Shown: positions 1-8,473 of the stretch, piece after piece
Numbering within the stretch: the stretch's first letter is position 1
Layout: every line of letters starts with the position of its first letter
Origin: Mucinivorans hirudinis
Lineage (GTDB): Bacteria; Bacteroidota; Bacteroidia; Bacteroidales; Rikenellaceae
DNA: 64,000 nucleotides
Direction of reading: 5' to 3'
Assembly: GCA_000723505.1 (NCBI GenBank)
Contig: HG934468.1
Span: forward strand, 2,698,798-2,762,797
Notes under the pieces: model-generated
Seen by the model: the letters and a program-made list of their open reading frames with translations, nothing else
Told to the model about the DNA's origin: nothing
Databases searched by the model: none
Position numbers and translations under genes: made by a program

Positions 1-158
1 TTTTGTCTTTGTTACTGATTATATTCAAATTAAGGTTCTACACCGTTTAGATGGGAACAGTAATTTACTAAGGAATAACACATAATTATTCAGAGGCGAG
101 GTTTGCCCCACCTCTAAACCGCCTACTTGAATTGGCCAATCTATCTAATATTCTTTAT

Positions 159-473
159 TCAAAAAATGGATTCTTTACAATCGTAACTTATCCGATATGC
201 ACAATGTTTATCTCCACTACCTACGCAAATCTGTTCATATTTCACACAATCATATGTTATTCCTTCAATCGTAGTAGTAATAAAATCTATGTTGTGTTGT
301 ATTTTCTCAACATAGCCTTGACCAACGCCTTCTACCTGAGATAGTGCTTCTATATTTTCAGAGATTAATTGTGATAATTTATCATTATCACTTCGTGCAG
401 TGAAAATTGCGGCTGTAACCGTAAGTGTTACAGATAGCATAAGGATTATTCCAATTATTACTTTTCTTTTCAT
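159..473 (-). CDS. NVEALA-type small secreted Cys-rich protein (1)
   Basis: Small exported protein of about 104 residues, with the start taken at MKRK; an upstream in-frame Met lies 10 codons earlier. A hydrophobic N-terminal segment is followed by the motif NIEALS at about residue 40, a variant of the NVEALA motif that names the family. The C-terminus has four cysteines in the pattern C-x6-C-x7-C-x7-C, ending YDCKESIF. It lies 13 bases downstream of a second NVEALA gene with the same cysteine pattern, so the two probably share a transcript. The function of the family is not established. The cysteine spacing and the nearby thioredoxin-like and MauE-like genes suggest a disulfide-bonded extracellular product (inference). 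Confidence 0.8.
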   Translation of the reverse strand: MKRKVIIGIILMLSVTLTVTAAIFTARSDNDKLSQLISENIEALSQVEGVGQGYVEKIQHNIDFITTTIEGITYDCVKYEQICVGSGDKHCAYRISYDCKESIF

Positions 474-486
474 ATTTGTAACATTT

Positions 487-804
487 TTATGAACGAACCA
501 CACAATCTATAGTAAGTGAATTTTCACATAACCTATCGCCTTCTCCAAGGCAAGAAATTTGGGTAGAAATACACTCTAATGATTTAACCTTTCCATCTAC
601 ATCAATAAAATCCTGTGAAGACGGCCAAGTAGAAAATACAATTCTTTCAACCTTTTTCGAATCACCTCCTTCAGCTTGACTCAACGCCTCAAGATTTTCG
701 AGGATTGCCGGGTCGATTTGTGATTGTTGGTAGTGAGCATAGCCCGCTAACCCTGATGCTGCTATCGCTACGATACAAACAGCACTTAGTAAAAACTTTT
801 TCAT
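487..804 (-). CDS. NVEALA-type small secreted Cys-rich protein (2)
   Basis: A 105-residue protein starting MKKFLLSAV. It has a signal-peptide-like hydrophobic stretch (about residues 4-22), then NLEALSQAEGG at about residues 37-47, where NLEALS is the NVEALA-motif position. A Cys-rich tail has C-x6-C-x7-C-x7-C spacing, identical to the next gene downstream. The first ~46 residues are almost identical to the third NVEALA protein (3311-3682), while the C-terminal halves are unrelated in sequence, so the leader is duplicated and the mature part is different. A good -33/-7 promoter sits about 65-100 bases upstream. The role is unknown; export is inferred from the leader. Confidence 0.82.
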   Translation of the reverse strand: MKKFLLSAVCIVAIAASGLAGYAHYQQSQIDPAILENLEALSQAEGGDSKKVERIVFSTWPSSQDFIDVDGKVKSLECISTQISCLGEGDRLCENSLTIDCVVRS

Positions 805-869
805 CCTTCTTGTTTTTTTTGTGGTTAATAATAATTTCGCCTAACGAATACCTAATCATTAAGCCACTC

Positions 870-902
870 CAAAAGTAAAAAAAAAAAAACGAATTCACCA
901 AA
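870..902 (-). promoter_or_regulatory. Bacteroidota-type promoter of the NVEALA 2/1 unit
   Basis: Read on the minus strand, TTTGG (898-902) and TACTTTTG (870-877) are separated by about 20 bases, fitting the Bacteroidota -33 TTTG / -7 TAnnTTTG consensus. The -33 box lies in AAATAAATTTGG, which also occurs at the same place upstream of the third NVEALA gene. A homopolymer of A (T on the minus strand) fills much of the spacer. Confidence 0.6.
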
Positions 903-990
903 TTTATTTTACTGAAAATCAATTACTAAAATATTTTCACAACTCTCGGTCGCAAATCAATACTGCAAAGCCTTAATAAGGGAAAAAATA

Positions 991-1899
991 TCACTCGATT
1001 TTTTTCAATAGTCTGTCCCGGCGGAATTTATCATTGACTTTTGATTTGGAGTATAGTATGGATTTAGCAATACCGATAATATGTTTTTCGGGCAGCAGAC
1101 CCCAATAGCGGGAGTCTTGCGAATTTTCGGCATTATCTCCCGCGGTGAAGTAGTAATTTTCTGTGAAAACATACTCGCTGACAGGCTCGTTGCCCAGATA
1201 GAGAACCGAATCGCGAACCGTCAATCTAAGCCCCGTTTCGTACTCCACAGCCAAACGATACAACAGGTAATTCACCGTGTCTAAAGCCACCCTACTGCCG
1301 CGTGCGGGAATATAGAGAGGTCCGAAATTTTTAATCGTCCAGTTGTAATTCACGCTATCGAACGGATATGCCCGCCTGATGCCATCCGCAAGCATATCTT
1401 CGGGTATGAGGGAGAGTCGCTTCTGAGCGGGAATGTAGCCCAAGGTGTCGGCAGTCGAGGAGTTTTTGAAAAACCCATTGACGATGGATATAGTATCGCC
1501 CGGCAAGGCAACGCACCGCTTGCAATATACGCGCCGTATGTTGAACTCTATTTTAGACCAACTGTAAGGAACGGGAAAGTTGAAAATGAGCACATCATTG
1601 TGTTTGATTTTGCCGAAACCGCCGACTCTTGTTGTAGCGGGGTTGCGGCTTTTGGCAGCCGAGTCGAGGTTGTCGTAGAGCCGCGCACCGAAGGTGAGTT
1701 TATCGGCATAGACCATATCCCCCGGCATTAGTGTTGGCTGCATAGAGTCGGTCGGAATTCCGAAGGAGTCGTAAACGAAAATCCGTGTGCCGAACTTTAC
1801 TGCCAGAAAAAGTATAAATATCACAAAAATAGCAAGGAAGAAAAAGTAAAACTTCTTGAATATCTTCTCGTATTTGTCGGGGTCTAACATTGTGTTCAT
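991..1899 (-). CDS. lepB: Signal peptidase I (S26 family)
   Basis: Inner-membrane leader peptidase of about 302 residues, using the Met at 1899; an ATG at 1890 is equally possible and a longer in-frame extension to 1980 lacks support. One strong N-terminal membrane helix (about residues 17-36) precedes the catalytic Ser region PTDSMQPTL (Ser about 52). The Lys of the Ser-Lys dyad is in YCKRCVALPGD (about 127), followed by the C-terminal GDNAENSQDSRYWG box. This is the standard S26 set. Its place among secreted NVEALA proteins and lipoprotein propellers suggests a locus-dedicated peptidase rather than the main housekeeping LepB, which would usually sit elsewhere; that is inference. Confidence 0.9.
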   Translation of the reverse strand: MNTMLDPDKYEKIFKKFYFFFLAIFVIFILFLAVKFGTRIFVYDSFGIPTDSMQPTLMPGDMVYADKLTFGARLYDNLDSAAKSRNPATTRVGGFGKIKHNDVLIFNFPVPYSWSKIEFNIRRVYCKRCVALPGDTISIVNGFFKNSSTADTLGYIPAQKRLSLIPEDMLADGIRRAYPFDSVNYNWTIKNFGPLYIPARGSRVALDTVNYLLYRLAVEYETGLRLTVRDSVLYLGNEPVSEYVFTENYYFTAGDNAENSQDSRYWGLLPEKHIIGIAKSILYSKSKVNDKFRRDRLLKKIE

Positions 1900-2038
1900 A
1901 ATTCGACATAGTAATTGAGAAATGAGCTTACTACAATCAAAGGAAACGGAAATAGGTAATGCTAACTTTCTACATCTCAAATTACTGTTGTATGGATACG
2001 AATGTAGGTTTGCATTAGAGCATTGAATTACATATATT

Positions 2039-3181
2039 TTACTTGATATTCCAAATAATCAATACTGGATTACTGTTATCGTCAATTCTTTCTGCAATTT
2101 CCATTAATTTCTCATCTAATCTTACATTGATTTTACCCTCATTATACATTTTGATATAGTTTTGCAAATAGATATTTTCTGTTTCATAAATCACACTGTT
2201 TTCTAAACCTTTTGTTGGAAAAGAAAATGTTGAAACCAACGGCATCTTGCTATTTACAAATCCATTGTATCCTTTGCAAGTCATTGAATTTTTATTTAGC
2301 ACAAACATTGTTGCTCTGTTTGTGCTAAAAAGCAATAAAGAGTCTGATGCGCAAACTTTGCTGATGCCGAATGTTTTCCCCTCTGCACCTCCGTACTCTG
2401 TGTAAAATTGTTTTGGACTAATATTTTCTGTTTGTGCTGATTTAGGTAATGCCCTCTCGCCAAAATCGATTTTAAATTCTTTTATTATTGCTCCGTTCTC
2501 TATTTGGTATATAGCATCATCAAACCTTCCACAAACAAATATTCCGTTACCGGATGTCAAGGCTTTTCCAAAGCCTACACCAGGTAATACATTATCCATT
2601 CTTAGTAGAACTTTAGGCTTGCCATTCACATTATTACGCTCTATTGCCACTAAATAATCATATTGTTTGTCGGATACATCATTATGAGAGATAGGTAAAA
2701 TGCCATATATATAGTTATCATCTACCGCGATTTCGTTGCAATAATAATTCATATTAGTTTTCGAGACAAAATTCAAATCATAGTCCAATATTAATATTTG
2801 ATATGGATTATCACACTGTATAAAGAGTAGTTTTTCATTGTCATCGGTGGCAATATCCATAAGTTGTAGATACTCATTATTTGCTCTACCTATCATATTT
2901 TGAGTAGAGCCGATGAAATCGCCCGAGCTGTCAAAAGCCACAACTTTTTGTTGGTTACGGTCACAAACAAATATTCTGTTTTGCCCAAATGCCATAGTGC
3001 TTATCGTACTGATTAACGCATCCCGAATAGGAGTCTCTAACTTGACAATATCGTATCCTGAAAGGAACTCAGAATCAATAATGGGAGTTTTGATGTATTC
3101 TACTTTGATTTGATTAATATCTCCTTGCCCAGAGCAAGCAAATAATATCAAAAGTAGTAGGTAGTAAAATTTTGTTTTCAT
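2039..3181 (-). CDS. Lipoprotein, six-bladed beta-propeller
   Basis: About 380 residues starting MKTKFYYLLLLILFACSG, a lipoprotein signal with lipobox LFAC. The remainder is built of propeller-like repeats, such as NRIFVCDRNQQKVVAFDSSGDFIG, a blade type common in Bacteroidota 6-bladed beta-propeller lipoproteins. The start at 3181 is preferred over a Met four codons earlier because it begins exactly at the charged n-region. It lies between an NVEALA gene (3311-3682) and the signal peptidase gene on the same strand. Its ligand or partner is unknown. Two related intact genes (7424-9618) and one broken copy are nearby. Confidence 0.82.
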   Translation of the reverse strand: MKTKFYYLLLLILFACSGQGDINQIKVEYIKTPIIDSEFLSGYDIVKLETPIRDALISTISTMAFGQNRIFVCDRNQQKVVAFDSSGDFIGSTQNMIGRANNEYLQLMDIATDDNEKLLFIQCDNPYQILILDYDLNFVSKTNMNYYCNEIAVDDNYIYGILPISHNDVSDKQYDYLVAIERNNVNGKPKVLLRMDNVLPGVGFGKALTSGNGIFVCGRFDDAIYQIENGAIIKEFKIDFGERALPKSAQTENISPKQFYTEYGGAEGKTFGISKVCASDSLLLFSTNRATMFVLNKNSMTCKGYNGFVNSKMPLVSTFSFPTKGLENSVIYETENIYLQNYIKMYNEGKINVRLDEKLMEIAERIDDNSNPVLIIWNIK

Positions 3182-3310
3182 ATTCTCATACAATGTAAAT
3201 ATGTTTTATTAATACAAAGATTTGGCAGTGTTGTATCAAGTCTACAATACGACACTGCCATTAGTTTAATAGTGCATCGAGCAATATTTTTTTATTTTGA
3301 TTAGTAACAA

Positions 3311-3682
3311 CTACCTGCTTATGCACTTATTTGTACATACAACATATCCTTTGTGCGTTTCACCAGAAATATAACTTGAATTAGCACCTGATAAATTACC
3401 AATTCCTGAAGCTTGACATTCTGTGACGTTTATTACCCAATATTGGTCTGTATCTCCAATAAAGTGATTATATCTCTCCTTCTCCGTTACTGCATAAGTT
3501 ACACTTGAATAACTTGGCAATCCAGGGCAAGCTTCGCCCACGCTGCCTTCTGCTTGACTCAATGCCTCGATATTTTCGAGGATTGCCGGGTCGATTTGTG
3601 ATTGTTGGTAGTGAGCATAGCCCGCTAACCCTGATGCTGCTATCGCTACGATACAAGCAGCACTAAGTAGAATCTTTTTCAT
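3311..3682 (-). CDS. NVEALA-type small secreted Cys-rich protein (3)
   Basis: A 123-residue protein with N-terminus MKKILLSAACIVAIAASG and NIEALSQAEG near residue 37, nearly identical over the first ~46 residues to the gene at 487-804. The mature region is different: it is Ser/Gly/Tyr-rich with four cysteines (one near residue 50, one near 89 and a pair in VVCTNKCISR at the C-terminus), so the spacing does not match proteins 1 and 2. Its own promoter resembles that of protein 2. Exported by inference; function unknown. Confidence 0.8.
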   Translation of the reverse strand: MKKILLSAACIVAIAASGLAGYAHYQQSQIDPAILENIEALSQAEGSVGEACPGLPSYSSVTYAVTEKERYNHFIGDTDQYWVINVTECQASGIGNLSGANSSYISGETHKGYVVCTNKCISR

Positions 3683-3726
3683 TTTGTTGTTTATTAATAA
3701 GTTAATGATTTGGCATTATGCCTTAA

Positions 3727-3758
3727 CAAAGTTATGAAAACAAAAGCAATTTTCCAAA
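3727..3758 (-). promoter_or_regulatory. Promoter of NVEALA gene 3
   Basis: The minus strand shows TTTGG (3754-3758) and TAACTTTG (3727-3734) with a spacer of about 20 bases, matching the Bacteroidota -33/-7 pattern. The box AAATAAATTTGG around the -33 element is shared with the promoter at 870-902, consistent with duplication of promoter plus leader. Confidence 0.6.
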
Positions 3759-3792
3759 TTTATTTTGCAGATTATCAAACTAATAACCCCTT

Positions 3793-5775
3793 TTATTCGC
3801 AGGATAACCTCTCGTAAATTCCCCTCACCTCACTCTTAATATCTCTTGTTGCCGGTGAAGGTACTTTGTCTTTGTGGTTGAGCACTTTGAGGGCGTATTC
3901 CACGGCTTTCTCTCTTTGACCCGCTTCATTGTAGAGCTTCACGAGAAGATATAGCGGATAGACTCTCGAAGGGAGAATATCATACGCCCTGGTGTAGCTC
4001 TCAGCGGCAAGCTCCGTTTCGCCCAACGCCTTGTAGTTGTTCCCGATTATATTGTAAAACATCGGGTCGCAACTCAATCGCAAGCCCTGTTTAAGTATTG
4101 TGATAGATTCACCATGTTTTCCGCAAAAGTAGAGTGTGTGCCCATACTCGAAAAGAAATTTGGGACTATCTTTCAGCATCGGATACAACTCACCATACCC
4201 ATCAACCACATTCTCATAATGTTTTCCGTTGTATAGCATCTGAAGTGTACGCCACTCTTTGTATTGTTTAGACTCTATTTGCGTATAGCAATATATGGAT
4301 AGCAGGGTGGTAAAAACTACTATTGTAATCCTACCCAAGAGTCTTATCTCGAAACCTTTTGCACCATTGGCAGCCAAAGCCAAGATAACGATTAACAAAA
4401 TAAGAAAAGGTAAAAGTGAGAATGGATATGAGGCGAATGCAAAGACGACCATCGCAAGAAGAGCTATACCTACCGCAAATGAAAGTTTGTCTGCTTTTAA
4501 GTAGGGAAAAATAATTAGTGTGATGTTTTTCGCTGTTGATTTTTGAGCAGATTTTTTGTTTGAAAGTTGTGAGTTTATTGGAATAAATGAATGTTTTTCA
4601 AGCGAAAAATATGCCGAAAAGGAACAAGAAGAACATTGCAATAATTCTTTTTCACTACTTAATAAACTCTTTGCAGCAAAAAATATCGTCAGTATAAAAA
4701 TCAGAAAGCCAACAAACCCATATTCAATCACTATTTGAATATACTCATTAAAGCCATATTCGGGCGAACCTGCAACGGCTGCATCGGCAGGGCGTAGTGA
4801 AAAGTAGTTGATTTGAGCCCGTGCAAAACTTTCGGCAAAGTGTCCGGTTCCCGCACCGAAAGCGGGATTAATCATTGTCGCATTCATTCCTATCGCCCAA
4901 GTAATCCCTCTTCCGTCGGCAGAATCAGCCTTCATCATATATGCACCGATAGTCGCCCCGATGAGCACCACCGCGATAGAGATAGAGAGCATTCTATGTC
5001 TTGCAATCCAACCACCTATTTTGTACTTGAGAACCACTGCAACGGATAGAGCTACGATAAGTGCTATCCACGCTGTCCGACTCATCGAAGCGGGTAGAAC
5101 TAATAAAGTAAAAAAGGTTGTCAATAATGCTCCGCAAAACAATATTGTGTTTCGATTAAATCGGATAGGTTTTTTATCTATATTGTCGTATAACAAAATG
5201 GTAAGAGTAACCGACATAGCCGCGATTATGGCAATATATCCTCCGTAGGGTCCCGGATTGAAGAATGTGCCGGTAACTTTATAGAGGGAATGGTTCGAGA
5301 AGCCTGTTATCAGAATTTGTTTCAGACCGATTATTGCCTGAACCACTCCGGTTGCAAAAACCGCAATTACCAATATTATTGTCGTACATTTTTCAGATGC
5401 GAGAATGACCCTTATGTTGAAATATAGTGCTCCGAGCAACCATATAACGAGCTGTTTGGTATATGCGGATGAATCAAGAGTAAAGAACGTTACGGTTGTA
5501 TATACCACAAAAAGAGCTGCCAGCAGGTCAATAACATTGAGATACAATCTGCTTTTGTAGACCATCAACAAAGATAGAGAAGAGACCACTAATGAAGCTA
5601 TTGCAAAGAGCTCTCTTTTGGCAACCTGATTGCCATCAACCATATTATTGCTGTCGGCAAATCCTGTTGATAAGACAGCGACAAACGCCACGCACGAGAG
5701 AGCAGCCGCAACCCAAACCCACAAAGGGTATCGCTTGAATATATCAATGATTCTATTTAGAACCTGTTTTGGCAT
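3793..5775 (-). CDS. Wzy_C/O-antigen ligase-like membrane protein with C-terminal TPR
   Basis: A 660-residue multi-spanning membrane protein with about ten hydrophobic helices in the first ~480 residues. A large loop contains GAGTGHFAESFARAQ and GFNEYIQIVIEYG, typical of the O-antigen ligase/polymerase (Wzy_C) family. Residues about 500-640 form TPR-like helical repeats, for example GNNYKALGETELAAESYTRAYDILP. The gene overlaps the upstream MauE-like gene by 23 bases, so they are likely co-translated. In this locus it may ligate a glycan to a surface product rather than act in classical O-antigen synthesis (inference). Confidence 0.8.
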   Translation of the reverse strand: MPKQVLNRIIDIFKRYPLWVWVAAALSCVAFVAVLSTGFADSNNMVDGNQVAKRELFAIASLVVSSLSLLMVYKSRLYLNVIDLLAALFVVYTTVTFFTLDSSAYTKQLVIWLLGALYFNIRVILASEKCTTIILVIAVFATGVVQAIIGLKQILITGFSNHSLYKVTGTFFNPGPYGGYIAIIAAMSVTLTILLYDNIDKKPIRFNRNTILFCGALLTTFFTLLVLPASMSRTAWIALIVALSVAVVLKYKIGGWIARHRMLSISIAVVLIGATIGAYMMKADSADGRGITWAIGMNATMINPAFGAGTGHFAESFARAQINYFSLRPADAAVAGSPEYGFNEYIQIVIEYGFVGFLIFILTIFFAAKSLLSSEKELLQCSSCSFSAYFSLEKHSFIPINSQLSNKKSAQKSTAKNITLIIFPYLKADKLSFAVGIALLAMVVFAFASYPFSLLPFLILLIVILALAANGAKGFEIRLLGRITIVVFTTLLSIYCYTQIESKQYKEWRTLQMLYNGKHYENVVDGYGELYPMLKDSPKFLFEYGHTLYFCGKHGESITILKQGLRLSCDPMFYNIIGNNYKALGETELAAESYTRAYDILPSRVYPLYLLVKLYNEAGQREKAVEYALKVLNHKDKVPSPATRDIKSEVRGIYERLSCE

Positions 5776-6838
5776 CGTTTATTTTCACTACTTTAGAATC
5801 AGCGCACCTCTCTTTTTTTTTGAATATGTACCAAACAGATACTGCGATTAAAAGTAACAACAACCCGACCTTGACAAGTTCAATCGTAAAGATAGTACTG
5901 CCGCTCGCAATAGGGAACAGTAGGTATGAATTGATGGTATATTTGCCCACAATCTCACTGTCGTCAATGACAACTACCCCCTTGGGTGTGCGAATCATAG
6001 TTTTCAATAGTAGATTATCTGCAATATATGCGTTACTCATCATTTTGCCGCCAAGAGTAATGCTATTCTCTACTTTTGCTTCACCCGAAGTTACCACAAA
6101 AAGGTTTATTTCTCCTCTGTTGTGGGAGTCAATTAATTTGAGGATTCTACGTCTGTTGCTTGGAGTAAACTCATCCTTGGCTATAATAATGTAATTAGGT
6201 TTTGTATTACTTAACAGGCTATCAGTAACATCATTGTACTCTTTGTCGTATATTCTGAAATCCTCGTTGCCTTTTACATAATTTCCAATATTGTATGATG
6301 TAAATTCTAATGGAGGTAGAAAAGCGTAAGAATAGAGTGGAAATATGCAAGATAGGCATACGGTATAAAAAACGACTCTTCCGGTATGTTTACCATACCT
6401 TTCCGATTGCATTTTTAATACTCCGTAAAGATAGATTGAGGCTATCAGTGTGAGCAAAATATTCTTCACAAGAGTATATCCGATAGGAATATCAATCAAC
6501 TCTCCGAAGCAACCGCAATAATTTATTGTTACTCCCGGTGAGAAGTATATGTATCCCATCATCAAACTGAATCCGGCAAATATCAACAGGGATAGGATTG
6601 CTGTTAAACGCCTCAGGACGTTCAATGCCAACATTATTCCGGCGAATATCTCTACCGAGCACATCAATATTGCCATAATAGTAGAGGCTGCTTTCTCACC
6701 TGATATTCCAAACACATTGAAATACTCAGTAATCTTATACGAAAACCCCACGGGGTCAAGCCCTTTCAATACACCCGAAATAAGGAGTATTAAAGCCAAT
6801 AATATCCTGGAGTATTTTGTAATTGTATTGCTCATCAC
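5753..6838 (-). CDS. MauE/DoxX-like membrane protein
   Basis: A 361-residue integral membrane protein. The N-terminal half carries a four-helix MauE/DoxX-like domain with LILLISGVLKGLDPVGF and YCGCFGELIDIPIG, the Cys-Gly-Cys-Phe-Gly signature seen in MauE-like redox proteins. The C-terminal part (about 190-320) looks periplasmic and is followed by another membrane segment. Members of this group support disulfide or redox maturation of exported proteins, as in methylamine dehydrogenase assembly. It is followed by the ligase-like gene (23-base overlap) and preceded by a CxxC thioredoxin-like lipoprotein, the usual pairing for this function. Confidence 0.8.
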   Translation of the reverse strand: MMSNTITKYSRILLALILLISGVLKGLDPVGFSYKITEYFNVFGISGEKAASTIMAILMCSVEIFAGIMLALNVLRRLTAILSLLIFAGFSLMMGYIYFSPGVTINYCGCFGELIDIPIGYTLVKNILLTLIASIYLYGVLKMQSERYGKHTGRVVFYTVCLSCIFPLYSYAFLPPLEFTSYNIGNYVKGNEDFRIYDKEYNDVTDSLLSNTKPNYIIIAKDEFTPSNRRRILKLIDSHNRGEINLFVVTSGEAKVENSITLGGKMMSNAYIADNLLLKTMIRTPKGVVVIDDSEIVGKYTINSYLLFPIASGSTIFTIELVKVGLLLLLIAVSVWYIFKKKERCADSKVVKINDAKTGSK

Positions 6839-6868
6839 ATTAATAATAACTGATATTCAAGACTATAA

Positions 6869-7420
6869 TCAACTCCGTTCGTTTAGTTCGGCAATGCGTT
6901 TTTTGTATAGTTTCCACATTGCAGGGTTATTGATAGGGTTGCCTACTAGCTGTATTTTATTATTCTTGTCCAAAAGAAAGTAGTGAAACTTTTCATCGTT
7001 AGGAATAATATTGACCTTTTCAAAACTATTTTGAATGTCGAATAATACTGGAATGCTAAATTGATACTGCTTGAGTGTCAGAGCAAGAGAGTTGGCATTC
7101 TCGCCTACTGAAAATAGGAATACAAATTCAACATTGGAAGTATCGGATTTAGGCATGTTTTGCACATCATTAATCAAATTATTCCAGCTTACGAGTTCTT
7201 TCAATCTACAGGAAGTACACCCTTGAGCATTATAGTACACCGTAATTTTTGGCCGGCAATTATCAACTGCAATTGTGGTGTCTCTATTGAGAATTTTCCA
7301 TTGACCATTATCTGTTGGCAATACAATTTGTTGCCCCAACAAATGTTGCAAGTTAGTTGTAGTTGTGTTGTTTGAACACGAAACTAACATAGCCATAATT
7401 AACAATAAATATCTCTTCAT
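6869..7420 (-). CDS. Thioredoxin-like lipoprotein with CTSC motif
   Basis: A 183-residue protein with lipoprotein signal MKRYLLLIMAMLVSCSNN (lipobox LVSC, Cys15). The thioredoxin-like fold is indicated by ITVYYNAQGCTSCRLKE, which places a redox CxxC at residues about 68-71 after a beta strand. IPVLFD and HYFLLDKNNKIQLVGNP then match the later strand pattern of redoxins. It lies 30 bases upstream of the MauE-like gene. The pair resembles the MauD/MauE arrangement, so a role in reducing or oxidising exported thiols is likely. The substrate may be the Cys-rich NVEALA products (inference). Confidence 0.78.
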   Translation of the reverse strand: MKRYLLLIMAMLVSCSNNTTTTNLQHLLGQQIVLPTDNGQWKILNRDTTIAVDNCRPKITVYYNAQGCTSCRLKELVSWNNLINDVQNMPKSDTSNVEFVFLFSVGENANSLALTLKQYQFSIPVLFDIQNSFEKVNIIPNDEKFHYFLLDKNNKIQLVGNPINNPAMWKLYKKRIAELNERS

Positions 7421-7423
7421 TTG

Positions 7424-8473
7424 CTAATACATTTTCATTATCCAAATTGGTTTATCACTATTACTAACCCAACATATTATCTGACGCTCGGGAGTAACAC
7501 AAAATGTTGCAGTATTAATTTGTTTACGAGCATCACTATTTAAAACATTATTGACACTATAACGACCAATGCAGTTACCTTCATAATCCCATTCTTCGAA
7601 CCACGATGTCAGATTCGGATTTTCGAGAACCTCATCAGTTGTATAGCCCCAATAATGTAATACAAAACTGTCTTCTAAGCCGTAAACGGAAGAATATTGC
7701 ACTTTCATAGTGCTGTCTTTTTTTGGGCTGTTTTTTATTTCAAATCGCATAATCTTGCCACTTTGGCAATATACAATGTCGAAACGACGCTCAAATATAA
7801 ACGCATTTACAAATACATCTCGTTTGCGATTATAGAAATTATTGGCTTCCAGTGAAGAGATTTTATTAGCAGTGAATTCGGGTAAATAGTCGTGTAAAAC
7901 TTTTGTATCATTTACCACATCCGAGTCAATAATATCACATTGGACGATTGCACATCTTTTATATCCATACTCGTAGTTGATGGTATTCCATCGTCCATTT
8001 TGAGTTTGGAATATGTCTGTTGTACCTGTGAAATTACGCTGTGCCCCTTTTGGAAGTTTTCGCAAATTAATCGTTTTCTCTATTTTTAGGTCTGAGATTT
8101 TCACAATATCCATCTCATCCTGATATTCTCTGGGAATAATTATTGTTGAAGAGTCTCCGTAAAATAATTTCCCTGTCCAAAAATAGAACGCTGAGGCTTT
8201 ATTTGTAACTATGTTGCCGAGGTATCTAAAATTTTCCATACTATATGCAGCAACAAAATTATTATCAATACCCCTCGTGAAGATTTTTCCTTTAGATACA
8301 ATCATTGATTGAACCCCAGACAATGCTCTTGGAGCTGTATCTTCATACATATTGACATCCATTGGCTTCGCAATAGGTAATAGAGACGCATCAATAATGG
8401 TTTTAGCAAACTCATTATCCCTATTAGGCGTACATCCAAATAAGAAAATTAAAATGATGATACAATTTTTCAC
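7424..8473 (-). CDS. Lipoprotein, six-bladed beta-propeller
   Basis: A 349-residue protein with lipoprotein signal MKNCIIILIFLFGCTPN (lipobox LFGC). The body alternates short beta-rich repeats of the Bacteroidota propeller type, such as GKIFTRGIDNNFVAAYSMENFRYLG in its first blade. It overlaps the upstream propeller gene by four bases (start within its stop) and ends three bases before the thioredoxin-like gene, indicating a tightly coupled operon. No catalytic residues are recognised. A ligand-binding or scaffold role at the outer membrane or periplasm is inferred. Confidence 0.78.
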   Translation of the reverse strand: MKNCIIILIFLFGCTPNRDNEFAKTIIDASLLPIAKPMDVNMYEDTAPRALSGVQSMIVSKGKIFTRGIDNNFVAAYSMENFRYLGNIVTNKASAFYFWTGKLFYGDSSTIIIPREYQDEMDIVKISDLKIEKTINLRKLPKGAQRNFTGTTDIFQTQNGRWNTINYEYGYKRCAIVQCDIIDSDVVNDTKVLHDYLPEFTANKISSLEANNFYNRKRDVFVNAFIFERRFDIVYCQSGKIMRFEIKNSPKKDSTMKVQYSSVYGLEDSFVLHYWGYTTDEVLENPNLTSWFEEWDYEGNCIGRYSVNNVLNSDARKQINTATFCVTPERQIICWVSNSDKPIWIMKMY

